DNA from: DATASD01 sp035276765
GTDB lineage: Bacteria; Patescibacteriota; Saccharimonadia; Saccharimonadales; UBA4665
Length of the DNA: 64,000 bases
Assembly (NCBI GenBank): GCA_035276765.1
Contig: DATELH010000002.1
Span: forward strand, 62,001 to 126,000
Direction: 5' to 3'
Positions 32,838 through 40,552 of this stretch are shown one piece after another (positions within the stretch are counted from its first letter, which is position 1; each line of letters opens with the position of its first letter). The position numbers and the translations under genes are program-made. The notes under the pieces are model-generated. The model did not search any database and was not told the origin of the DNA. It worked only from the letters and a program-made list of their open reading frames with translations.

Positions 32838-33298
32838 ACTTGCGACTGCGGCGGCTCGAGTGTGCCAGGTGCGGGAATTTGCAGTGACGTTTCACCTTGC
32901 CTTTCGGCAATGTCACGCAACACTTGCTCGCGCCGAGCTTGCGCTTCTAAAAGATCGGTTTCGCCGTTCATGTGGATCGCTTGGGCGGCTGCCATTTCAC
33001 CTTGGTAAGCCTCGTAGGCGAGTGGTGTCATGTTTGCCAATATGCAGTTTTGACAGGCAGTCGCGCCAGCTATTTGCGTTAGGCTGCGTAACGCGGCCCG
33101 TCGGCTCGGAGACCACAAGTCGGTAGATTCGACAGAGCGGGGCAGTGACTGTAAGCCATCTGCTTTCCCAGGGCAGTGAACGGTAGCAGATGCCATATCG
33201 CTCCTGTCTCTCCCTTGACCGTCCTTTCCTATAGTGTAGTTAATTTCTTTTAACTGGCAGCCGTTAAAAGCCTTTTTGCCTGCAGATGAACCAAACAT
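32834..33298 (-). CDS. Small Cys-containing protein (154 aa)
   Basis: ACQNC and further Cys (GCQLKE, HCPGKA) suggest a metal site. The C-terminal half is a charged helix (LLEAQARREQVLRDIAERQ). ATG 33298 has GAGGAG upstream and a TGA-TATTAT -10 further back. A second in-frame ATG at 33196, also with AGGAG, could give a 120-residue form. Its 3' end overlaps the MurF-like stop by 4 bp, convergently. Layout is similar to the small protein at 41611. Confidence 0.6.
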   Translation of the reverse strand: MFGSSAGKKAFNGCQLKEINYTIGKDGQGRDRSDMASATVHCPGKADGLQSLPRSVESTDLWSPSRRAALRSLTQIAGATACQNCILANMTPLAYEAYQGEMAAAQAIHMNGETDLLEAQARREQVLRDIAERQGETSLQIPAPGTLEPPQSQV

Positions 33299-33419
33299 TT
33301 CACTCCTCACTCGGTAAAAGGCAATAATATCAGATTAGTTAGGCAATTACGATTTCCTCTAGCGACGGGTCCCTGTTTAAGTTGCTCAAGCTCCACCTGG
33401 CGAGTTTACGGGCGTTTGC

Positions 33420-33425
33420 TATACT
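33420..33425 (+). promoter_or_regulatory. -10 promoter, leaderless (ddl)
   Basis: TATACT ends exactly 6 nt before ATG 33432. Confidence 0.6.
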
Positions 33426-33431
33426 AAGGGC

Positions 33432-34604
33432 ATGAAGAAACCTATTGTTGCGGTCATTTTTGGATCGCGCTCGACGGAGCATGACGTATCGGTAGTGACG
33501 GCGCTCGGCTCGGTTATAAAGCCGCTAGAGCTTTCCGGAAAATACACGGTAGTCCCAGTGTACATTGCCAAAGACGGACGGTGGTTTAGCGACCAAAAAT
33601 TCAAAGACATTTCATTGTTTAGTTCGGGCAAGCTCGATGCGTTTCTGGCAAAGCAACCACCGGTTTCGGTGTTGTTTGACCACGGTTTGACACTTGTAAA
33701 AGGTGCCGGTTTGCGCGCGCAAAAAATTAAAATCGATATTGCCTTTCCGGCCACGCACGGGACGCACGGCGAAGACGGCGAACTCATGGCGGTGCTCGAA
33801 ATGGCTGGCGTGCCCTACGTGGGTTGCGACGTGCCGGCCAGTGTTATTGCTATGGACAAAGTGCTTGCCAAGGTTGTCGCGGGCGCCCATGGCATCCTGA
33901 CGCCAAAATTCCAATCTTTTGCAAAGGCAGATTACGAATCAAGCCCCGAAACCTGGCTCAAGAAAATTAACGACAATCTGCAATATCCGTTGTTTGTAAA
34001 GCCCGCGCACTTGGGTTCGAGTATTGGCATCACCAAAGTAAAAAACAAAAAAGAACTCGCAAACGCCATTGAAGTGGCACTGCATTACGACAACAAGGCC
34101 TTGGTGGAGGAAGCCGTGCAGAATCTAGTAGAAGTGACGTTGCCGATCATGGGCAATGAGGAGCTCACGCCGGCCTTGGTGGAGCAGCCGCTCACGCAAC
34201 CCGAAGACTTTTTCGATTTTGAAACCAAATATATGCAGGGTGGCAAAAAAAGCCAGGGTGCGAAAGGTAGCAAGCAGGGCGCCCAGGGCTATAGCAAAAT
34301 TCCCGCCGAACTGCGCCACGGACAATACGAGCAAGCCGAAGTGCTTGGCGCGCAAGTGTACCGGGCGCTCGGTTTGAGTGGCTTAGCACGCATCGACATG
34401 CTTATCGATGAAAATACGGGCAAGGTATATTTTAACGAGGTGAACCCGTTGCCGGGCAGCTTGTACGCACACAATTGGCAAAAGGCAGGGATGTCGAATG
34501 TAGAGCTCGTCACTAAACTAATCGCCTTGGCCGAAGAACGTGCCGCCAAGCGCAGGGCGCTCGCAACGAGCTTTACGACTAACTACCTGCAACAATTTAA
34601 ATAA
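33432..34604 (+). CDS. ddl: D-alanine--D-alanine ligase
   Basis: 390 residues. VIFGSRSTEHDVSV is the N-terminal Ddl motif. THGTHGEDGELMAVLEMAGV matches the HG-x-x-GEDG substrate loop. ATP-grasp motifs follow: LFVKPAHLGSSIGITKV, RIDMLIDENTGKVYFNEVNP and LPGS(L). It joins two D-Ala with ATP in the cytosol, giving the dipeptide for MurF. An extra ~30 residues (QGGKKSQGAKGSKQGAQG) before YSKIPAEL make a Lys/Gly/Gln-rich insertion. It is leaderless, and its stop overlaps the deacetylase start (TAATG). Confidence 0.95.
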   Translation: MKKPIVAVIFGSRSTEHDVSVVTALGSVIKPLELSGKYTVVPVYIAKDGRWFSDQKFKDISLFSSGKLDAFLAKQPPVSVLFDHGLTLVKGAGLRAQKIKIDIAFPATHGTHGEDGELMAVLEMAGVPYVGCDVPASVIAMDKVLAKVVAGAHGILTPKFQSFAKADYESSPETWLKKINDNLQYPLFVKPAHLGSSIGITKVKNKKELANAIEVALHYDNKALVEEAVQNLVEVTLPIMGNEELTPALVEQPLTQPEDFFDFETKYMQGGKKSQGAKGSKQGAQGYSKIPAELRHGQYEQAEVLGAQVYRALGLSGLARIDMLIDENTGKVYFNEVNPLPGSLYAHNWQKAGMSNVELVTKLIALAEERAAKRRALATSFTTNYLQQFK

Positions 34605-35395
34605 TGAAGAAAAAGCTTGGCCGCGCTGCAAGGTGGGCAAAACGACCACAACTAGTGGCCGCTTTAGTGGCGCTTGGACTGGTGGCTGTAAGTCAGTTGT
34701 TTACGAACCGGGGCGGTCCAGGCGGCCTTGAGCCGGTCTTGCCTGCTAACGCCCCGTACTCGGCTACGGCCGACGTAAAAGCGCCGCTTTCGCACATTGA
34801 TTGTGCCAAAATACCCTGTATTAACATCAGTTTCGACGATGGTCCGAATCCGGTCACGACGCCGCAAATCCTCACCATTTTGGAACAAAACCATGTGCGC
34901 GCCAACTTTTTTGTGGTTGGTTTGCGCGCCGCCGCCATGCCGCAAATTTTGCAGCGCGAATACCAAGACGGTCACGAAATTGGCAATCACAGCTGGAGTC
35001 ATCCCGACCTCACCACACTTTCGCGCGAGCAAGTACAAGCTCAGGTGCTGCAAACGCAGGCCGCGGTGGTTGCGGCTGGCGTGCCGGCGCCGCGATTGTT
35101 CCGTCCGCCATATGGCGCCATGAATCCCATGGTCAAAAGTCAAATCCACATGACGCTGGCTATGTGGAACGTCGATCCCGAGGACTGGGGCAGCAAAGAC
35201 CCAGCCAAACTGGCCGAGCGCGTGATCGCCACGGCTAAGCCCGGCGGCGTCATCGACATGCATGACATCGACGCCGCCACGGTTACGGCTTTGCCTGCAA
35301 TTCTGCAAAACCTCAAAGAGCGTTTCCAGTTCGTCACCATGAGCCAAATGTTCAACTTAGCGCCGAACCAACACGGCGAGTTCTTTGGCCGCTAG
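34604..35395 (+). CDS. Membrane-anchored polysaccharide deacetylase (NodB family)
   Basis: 263 residues. A basic N-terminus and one transmembrane helix (about 17-35) anchor it outside. ISFDDGPNPVTTPQIL has the catalytic Asp/metal Asp pair, NHSWSHPDLTTLS the two metal His, FRPPYGAMN motif 3 and VIDMHDID motif 5. It removes N-acetyl groups from a wall polysaccharide such as peptidoglycan, protecting it from lysozyme. The one-base overlap with ddl points to joint wall remodelling. Confidence 0.92.
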   Translation: MKKKLGRAARWAKRPQLVAALVALGLVAVSQLFTNRGGPGGLEPVLPANAPYSATADVKAPLSHIDCAKIPCINISFDDGPNPVTTPQILTILEQNHVRANFFVVGLRAAAMPQILQREYQDGHEIGNHSWSHPDLTTLSREQVQAQVLQTQAAVVAAGVPAPRLFRPPYGAMNPMVKSQIHMTLAMWNVDPEDWGSKDPAKLAERVIATAKPGGVIDMHDIDAATVTALPAILQNLKERFQFVTMSQMFNLAPNQHGEFFGR

Positions 35396-35400
35396 ACATC

Positions 35401-35409
35401 TGTTATAAT
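35401..35409 (+). promoter_or_regulatory. Extended -10 promoter of leuS leader
   Basis: TGT-TATAAT; predicted +1 at 35416, giving a 100-nt leader before leuS that begins with a leader ORF at +3. Confidence 0.65.
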
Positions 35410-35417
35410 AAAAGCCG

Positions 35418-35462
35418 ATGAAATGCCACAAACCTGCCTCGCAAACTCTTTTGCTCCCCTAG
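35418..35462 (+). CDS. Predicted Leu leader peptide of leuS (14 aa)
   Basis: An ATG ORF at +3 of the leuS transcript, so near-leaderless, encoding MKCHKPASQTLLLP and ending at TAG. Three consecutive Leu codons (CTT, TTG, CTC) lie just before the stop. CTT and CTC are read by the GAG isoacceptor encoded at 9330. Position before the leucyl-tRNA synthetase and the run of Leu codons suggest ribosome stalling as a sensor of charged tRNA-Leu. No homologue is known to me; expression is inferred. Confidence 0.55.
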   Translation: MKCHKPASQTLLLP

Positions 35463-35508
35463 GGGGATGAATTTTCTCTACGCACAATTTTGACATCTAA
35501 CAGGAGTT
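35444..35508 (+). promoter_or_regulatory. Predicted translational attenuator of leuS (Shine-Dalgarno sequestration)
   Basis: AACTCTT (35444-35450), inside the leader ORF at the start of its Leu run, can pair over 7 bp (one G-U) with AGGAGTT (35502-35508), which contains the leuS Shine-Dalgarno. A ribosome stalled at the Leu codons would cover the first strand and free the second. No U-run terminator and no T-box are present. Confidence 0.45.
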
Positions 35509-35515
35509 ATGACAT

Positions 35516-38473
35516 ATGAAGCGATACAATCCAAAAGAGATTGAACCCAAGTGGCAGCAAAAGTGGACGGCCGCCAATATTTATGAAGCATCCGAGGACG
35601 CCGCCAAGCCCAAGCGATACATTTTAGAGTACTTTCCGTACCCGAGTGGCGCAGCGATGCATGTCGGCCACGTGCGCAACTATACCATTGGCGACGCTTT
35701 GGCACGCTTTACCCGCATGCGCGGTTACAACGTGCTCCATCCGATGGGCTGGGACGCGTTCGGGCTGCCGGCCGAAAACTATGCCATTAAAACTGGCATT
35801 TCGCCAGCGCAAGCCATCAAGGAAAACACCGGCAAGTTCAAGCAACAGCTGACCCAAATGGGTTTTAGCTATGATTGGTCGCGTGAATTTGCCAGTTCTG
35901 ACCCCGAGTATTACAAATGGACCCAATGGTTTTTCTTGTTGCTGTACAAGCGCGGGCTTGCATATCGCCAAGAGAGTTTGCAGTGGTGGTGTCCGGTCGA
36001 CAAAACCGTGCTCGCAAATGAACAGGTCGAGGCCGGTCGCTGTTGGCGTTGCGGCTCCGAGGTAGACAAAAAGGCGCTCAAGCAGTGGTTTTTCAAGATC
36101 ACCGAGTACGCTAACCGGCTCGAAAAAGACCTCGACGACGTAGACTGGTCGGAATCTATCAAAGCCATGCAACGCAACTGGATTGGTCGCAGCAAAGGCG
36201 CAGAGATTAACTTTGCGGTCGAAGGCAGCGACGAAAAAATCCCCGTGTTTACCACCCGGCCCGACACAATCTACGGCGCCACGTTTTTGGTGTTGGCGCC
36301 GGAGCACCCGATGGTTCCGCGCATCACCAAGCCCGAGCATCGCGCCCAAGTGGAAAACTACATTGCCAAAACGCGCAGCAAATCCGACATTGAGCGCCAA
36401 GAGACCAATCGTGAAAAGACCGGCATTTTTACGGGTGCTTACGTAGCAAGCCCCGTGAATGGCGAAAAAATCCCGGTATGGATTTCTGACTACGTGCTGG
36501 TTGGTTATGGCACGGGTGCCATCATGGCCGTACCCGCGCACGATGAGCGCGACCACGATTTTGCCGTGAAGTTCGAGCTGCCCATTGTGCCCGTGATAAC
36601 CCCCATATTCCACGAGTATGAACCCGACGCCACCGACCGTCGCTCGGCAAACATTATTTGTTACGACCCCGAAACCGACCGCTACTGCGGCATGAAATGG
36701 CACACCGAGCGCGAAAAGTTCAGCACCTCCTGGCCCGGCGGCGGCGTTGATGAAAACGAAACCCTCGAAGAAGGCGCGCTGCGCGAATTCACCGAGGAAA
36801 CCGGCTATGACGACGTTATTATCGACCGGAAACTGCCAGCCATCACCTCGAGCTACTATCGCAACGGATACATGCCACTGCAACGCTCAGTTCGGCACGT
36901 TTTTATGGCCACGTTACAGTCGCACCACCAGGTCGAACGCAACCAAGAGGATTACGAAAAAGGCGCTTACGATATCCTGTGGCTCACCAAAGAGGAAGCG
37001 CTGGAGCGCATGACGGACAGCTGGAAAATGATGTCCGAATTCGCCTTTAACATGCCGATCCATGTAGGGGAAGGTTCGATGACCAACTCCGGTCCCTACG
37101 ACAATATGTTGTCGCAAGATGTACGCGAAAAAATCGTGGCCGACCTAGCCGAAAAAGGCGTGGCCAAAGAACGCATCAACTACAAAATGCGGGACTGGTT
37201 GATTAGCCGCCAGCGTTATTGGGGCGCGCCCATCCCCATGGTTCACTGCGAAAAAGACGGTATCGTACCTGTGCCCGAAGACCAGCTTCCAGTGATGTTG
37301 CCGGAAATGAAAAGTTTTGAATCTAGCAAGTCCCAGGTGGGGCTTACTGTAGGCGCGAGCGAAGCGTCAGGCGAGCAAACAGGCGAAACTTCTCCTTACG
37401 CTCCATCCGGCGATGGACGAAGCCCGTTGGCGCGCGTGCCGGAATTTGTAAACACTACGTGTCCCAAATGTGGCGGTCCGGCCGAACGCGAAACCGACAC
37501 CATGGACGGCTTTGCATGTTCTAGCTGGTATTTTTGGCGGTTCATCGACCCGCACAACGACAAGCAGGCGTTCGACCCGGAAAAGGTCAAGCGCTGGGCA
37601 CCGGTTGATGACTACATCGGCGGCGCCGAACACGCCGTGATGCATCTGTTGTATGTCCGCATGTGGACAAAAGTAATGTACGATGCCGGCATCCTTAACT
37701 TCGACGAGCCGATCAAATCGCTGCGTAACCACGGCATGATTTTGGCGCCCGACGGCCAAAAAATGAGCAAAAGCAAAGGCAACGTGATCGCGCCCGACGA
37801 ACTCATCGAACAGGGCTACGGCGCCGACGCCATCCGCATCATGGAGCTGTTCATTGGTCCGTGGAATCAGGCTGCTAACTGGAGCGTCGAAGGCATGGGC
37901 GGCGCCTTTCGGTTTTTGCAGCGCGTGTGGAATGTGGCCCAAGACCTCCAGGCCACGGCTGGTCAGATTGGGGAACAAACGCCGCACGAAAAAGACATTC
38001 GTCGCGTCATGCACCGGACCATCAAAAAGGTAAGTGAAGACCTCGAGAGTTTAAGCTTTAACACGGCCATCGCCGCTATGATGGAAGCGGTAAACGAGCT
38101 GTACAAAATCAAAGCCAAAGACAACTTGGCGAATGCAGACGCCTGGCGCTGGGCGATTGAGACGCTATTGCAATTGCTGGCGCCGTTCGCACCGCACATC
38201 ACCGAAGAACTGTGGGCGCAGCTGGGTCACGACACCTCGATCCATGTGAGCGAATGGCCAACGCACGATGAACAATATTTGGTAGACGAAACGATGACCA
38301 TCGTGGTGCAGGTTAACGGCAAAGTGCGTGCGCAACTCAGCCTGCCGGCCGATGCGAGTGAATCAGATGTGGTCGCGGCTGCCAAAGCGCACGAAAAAGT
38401 CCAGCCGCAACTGGCCCAAGGCTCCAAAAAAACCATTTACGTGCCTAAAAAACTCGTGAACTTTGTGGTTTAG
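35516..38473 (+). CDS. leuS: Leucyl-tRNA synthetase with inserted Nudix domain
   Basis: 985 residues; bacterial LeuRS is usually 800-870. It has the class I HIGH motif (HVGH, 49-52), a zinc module (WWCPVDK, RCWRCGSEVD), and the CP1 editing domain (TTRPDTIYGAT, VPAHDERDHDF). KMSKS is at about 749-753, with an anticodon-binding and C-terminal domain (VNGKVRAQLSLP). Inside CP1, after PIVPVI and before SMTNSGPYDN, lie ~150 extra residues (365-515) with a perfect Nudix box at 409-431 (G-x5-E-x7-REFTEETGY). A second, ~35-residue low-complexity insertion lies near 605-640. It charges tRNA-Leu and should edit mischarged products; the Nudix part may hydrolyse a nucleotide. AGGAG is 8 nt before the ATG. 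Confidence 0.97.
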   Translation: MKRYNPKEIEPKWQQKWTAANIYEASEDAAKPKRYILEYFPYPSGAAMHVGHVRNYTIGDALARFTRMRGYNVLHPMGWDAFGLPAENYAIKTGISPAQAIKENTGKFKQQLTQMGFSYDWSREFASSDPEYYKWTQWFFLLLYKRGLAYRQESLQWWCPVDKTVLANEQVEAGRCWRCGSEVDKKALKQWFFKITEYANRLEKDLDDVDWSESIKAMQRNWIGRSKGAEINFAVEGSDEKIPVFTTRPDTIYGATFLVLAPEHPMVPRITKPEHRAQVENYIAKTRSKSDIERQETNREKTGIFTGAYVASPVNGEKIPVWISDYVLVGYGTGAIMAVPAHDERDHDFAVKFELPIVPVITPIFHEYEPDATDRRSANIICYDPETDRYCGMKWHTEREKFSTSWPGGGVDENETLEEGALREFTEETGYDDVIIDRKLPAITSSYYRNGYMPLQRSVRHVFMATLQSHHQVERNQEDYEKGAYDILWLTKEEALERMTDSWKMMSEFAFNMPIHVGEGSMTNSGPYDNMLSQDVREKIVADLAEKGVAKERINYKMRDWLISRQRYWGAPIPMVHCEKDGIVPVPEDQLPVMLPEMKSFESSKSQVGLTVGASEASGEQTGETSPYAPSGDGRSPLARVPEFVNTTCPKCGGPAERETDTMDGFACSSWYFWRFIDPHNDKQAFDPEKVKRWAPVDDYIGGAEHAVMHLLYVRMWTKVMYDAGILNFDEPIKSLRNHGMILAPDGQKMSKSKGNVIAPDELIEQGYGADAIRIMELFIGPWNQAANWSVEGMGGAFRFLQRVWNVAQDLQATAGQIGEQTPHEKDIRRVMHRTIKKVSEDLESLSFNTAIAAMMEAVNELYKIKAKDNLANADAWRWAIETLLQLLAPFAPHITEELWAQLGHDTSIHVSEWPTHDEQYLVDETMTIVVQVNGKVRAQLSLPADASESDVVAAAKAHEKVQPQLAQGSKKTIYVPKKLVNFVV

Positions 38474-38486
38474 GTTTGCCGACGGC

Positions 38487-38515
38487 TTGAGATTTTTACC
38501 TGTTTGCGCTATAAT
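38487..38515 (+). promoter_or_regulatory. Promoter of rpmF
   Basis: TTGAGA, 17-bp spacer, TATAAT; leader of ~47 nt with AAGGAG before ATG 38568. Confidence 0.7.
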
Positions 38516-38567
38516 AAGGGCAAGTTATTAAAATATAAGACCAACTTTTAAGGAGTCATTTCTTTCT

Positions 38568-38714
38568 ATGGGTAAGCCTAAGAAACGCACGAGCCCTCGT
38601 AAAACTGGTACGCGCCGCAGCCACTTGGTACTTAAATTGGCTCGCGCCGTAAACAGCAAATCACCTGTCAAAGCCCGTACGACTGTTCGCGAATCAAGCA
38701 AGAAAACTGCGTAA
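38568..38714 (+). CDS. rpmF: Ribosomal protein bL32, cysteine-free
   Basis: 48 residues (MGKPKKRTSPRKTGTRRSH...). The PKKRTSP-x-K-T-G-x-RRSH segment matches the N-terminal PKRKTSKSRRDKRRSH motif of bL32. Most L32 proteins have four zinc Cys in the C-terminal half; here there are none, so it is a zinc-free type. AAGGAG lies about 12 nt before the ATG. Too short for routine ORF lists. Confidence 0.72.
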   Translation: MGKPKKRTSPRKTGTRRSHLVLKLARAVNSKSPVKARTTVRESSKKTA

Positions 38715-38739
38715 AAGCACCAGCTGGGCTTAAGCGGCG

Positions 38740-38745
38740 TATACT
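38740..38745 (+). promoter_or_regulatory. -10 element upstream of nusB
   Basis: TATACT, followed by a strong AGGAGG before ATG 38781. Confidence 0.5.
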
Positions 38746-38780
38746 ATAAGGTGTAGCCGTAGGAGGAAGCTTTAACAATT

Positions 38781-39260
38781 ATGGCATCGAATCGTCACCT
38801 CGGTCGAATCATCGCACTCCAGACGCTTTACGAGCAGGATTTCCGCCGTGCATCTGGCGACGCCGGGTTTGAGCTTGCTTCGGTCCTGGCGCGCAATGTT
38901 GCCCGCTACGAAAGCATGGTCGATGACAAGGCGTTTATCGACCGCTTGGTCCGTGGTGTCTCCGAATACGAGCAAGCGCTCGACAAAGCGTTACAACCAA
39001 TTGCACCGGAATGGCCCATTGACCAAATCGCCCGCATGGACCGCATCATCTTGCGTATCGGCCTCTATGAGCTTACCCACGAAAAAGATGTACCCTCCAA
39101 GGTGGTCATTAACGAAGCGGTTGAGCTCGCCAAAGCTTTCGGCAGCGAAAATTCTTCGAAATTCGTAAACGGCGTGCTCGGTACGGCGCTGCGCAACCAA
39201 GAAGGCATAGCTGGCACCGAAGGCCCTGCAAAAATTGTCGGACAGAAAGAGGAGGATTAA
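38781..39260 (+). CDS. nusB: Transcription antitermination factor NusB
   Basis: 159 residues, the usual NusB size plus a short tail. MASNRHLGRIIALQTLYEQD is the N-terminal arginine-rich/box-A-binding part (R-x-x-A-x-Q-x-L-Y); the C-terminal half has RMDRIILRIGLYELTHEKDV, PSKVVINEAVELAKAFGSE and FVNGVLGTALR, diagnostic of NusB. It binds boxA with S10 in rRNA antitermination. It heads the nusB-Nudix-rnc unit; the Nudix gene starts 5 bp after its stop. Confidence 0.95.
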   Translation: MASNRHLGRIIALQTLYEQDFRRASGDAGFELASVLARNVARYESMVDDKAFIDRLVRGVSEYEQALDKALQPIAPEWPIDQIARMDRIILRIGLYELTHEKDVPSKVVINEAVELAKAFGSENSSKFVNGVLGTALRNQEGIAGTEGPAKIVGQKEED

Positions 39261-39265
39261 CTCCT

Positions 39266-39775
39266 ATGAAACGTCCGAAACCCCTGAAACCTTTGCAAGG
39301 CATTAAGCGGCTGGTGTCGCAGCACCGACCATCGATCCAAGAGGTCGTGCGCGAGACAACCTCGGGTGGCATCGTGTTCCGCCGCAATCAAAAGACCGAC
39401 CAGCTCGAAATCCTGCTTATGCAAGATGCCAAAAATCGCTGGACCATTCCGAAAGGTCACGTCGAAGAGGGCGAGGAGCCCAAGCAAACGGCCGAGCGCG
39501 AAATCCGCGAAGAGACCGGCTTGCAAGAGATGAAGGTTATGAATTGGCTTGGCAAAGTGAACTTCCGCTACCGTCGCGAACGCACGCTGGTGCTCATGAC
39601 CATGCATATTTATTTGGTACAAGGCCAGGGCGAAACCGACAAATTGGCGCCCGAAGATTGGCTGAACGACATCAAATGGTTTCCGGCAACCACGGCGATC
39701 GACAAAATCGCCTACGACGACATCGGTAAATTAATTTTGTTAGGTATGAAAAAAATCCGCGATGCAAGACTCTAG
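39266..39775 (+). CDS. Stand-alone Nudix hydrolase
   Basis: 169 residues. TTSGGIVFRRN opens the fold; GHVEEGEEPKQTAEREIREE followed by TGL is a perfect Nudix box (G-x5-E-x7-REU-x-EE-x-GU). Metal-dependent hydrolysis of a nucleoside diphosphate linked to X is expected; the substrate could be a diadenosine polyphosphate or an mRNA cap-like end, but cannot be read. It sits between nusB and rnc and overlaps rnc by 14 bp, so it may act in RNA turnover. It is not a duplicate of the LeuRS-inserted Nudix. Confidence 0.92.
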   Translation: MKRPKPLKPLQGIKRLVSQHRPSIQEVVRETTSGGIVFRRNQKTDQLEILLMQDAKNRWTIPKGHVEEGEEPKQTAEREIREETGLQEMKVMNWLGKVNFRYRRERTLVLMTMHIYLVQGQGETDKLAPEDWLNDIKWFPATTAIDKIAYDDIGKLILLGMKKIRDARL

Positions 39776-40460
39776 TGCATATCAAGCCTTTGCCAAGCAG
39801 AAGCTCGGCATCACTTACGACAACATCCAACTGCTCATCACCGCTTTCACCCACCGTTCTTACGTGAACGAACACAAAAAAACCGTGAACGAACACAACG
39901 AGCGGCTCGAATTTTTGGGCGATGCGGTGCTTGAGCTCGTAACTACCGAGTTCTTGTTTACTAACCACAGTGAACCCGAAGGCATCCTAACCAACTGGCG
40001 CAGTAGCCTTGTGCGCACCGAAAGCATCAGCGCCGCAGCTGCGCGCTGTGGTTTTGAGCCGATGCTGCGCTTAAGTCGCGGTGAAAAACGCGGCACTGAG
40101 CGCGCCCGCGCGCAGATTTTGGCTAACACCTTTGAGGCGGTGATCGGTTCGATTTACCTCGACAAAGGTTACGAAGCCGCTAAAAAGTTCATCACCGAAA
40201 ACTTGTTGGTTACCTTTCAAGATATTCTGGAGAGCGGCTCGTGGATGGACCCGAAGTCACATTTGCAAGAAATGGCCCAGAGCCGCGATGGCCACACGCC
40301 GGTGTATAAAGTACTGTCCGAGGAAGGCCCCGACCACGATAAAATTTTTACGGTTGGCGTGTTTGTGAATGGCGCGCTCAAAGGCCAGGGTACTGGCCCG
40401 AGTAAGCAAACTGGCCAGCAACGTGCCGCCGAGGCCGCTCTCAAGACTTACGAAAGTTAG
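39762..40460 (+). CDS. rnc: Ribonuclease III
   Basis: 232 residues. ERLEFLGDAVLELVTTEFLF is the RNase III signature. Acidic metal ligands recur in ANTFEAVIGSIYLDKGYEA. A dsRNA-binding domain fills the C-terminal third (DPKSHLQEMAQSRDGHTPVY, QQRAAEAAL). It matures rRNA and cuts structured mRNA. The start lies within the last 14 bp of the Nudix gene. Confidence 0.96.
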   Translation: MQDSSAYQAFAKQKLGITYDNIQLLITAFTHRSYVNEHKKTVNEHNERLEFLGDAVLELVTTEFLFTNHSEPEGILTNWRSSLVRTESISAAAARCGFEPMLRLSRGEKRGTERARAQILANTFEAVIGSIYLDKGYEAAKKFITENLLVTFQDILESGSWMDPKSHLQEMAQSRDGHTPVYKVLSEEGPDHDKIFTVGVFVNGALKGQGTGPSKQTGQQRAAEAALKTYES

Positions 40461-40463
40461 CCA

Positions 40464-40492
40464 TTGACATCAGGGGCGCTTATCTGTAAAAT
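40464..40492 (+). promoter_or_regulatory. Strong promoter of rpsP
   Basis: TTGACA, 17-bp spacer, TAAAAT: the closest match to the sigma-70-type consensus in the window. Confidence 0.8.
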
Positions 40493-40552
40493 ATAGCAAG
40501 ATTAGTGTAAACCTTTAATGAAATCGAAAGTTCAGGGAGAAATAATCATCAT

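Noticed and set aside
35401..35515. T-box riboswitch upstream of leuS
   Set aside because: The leader is too short and lacks the conserved T-box sequence and a terminator.
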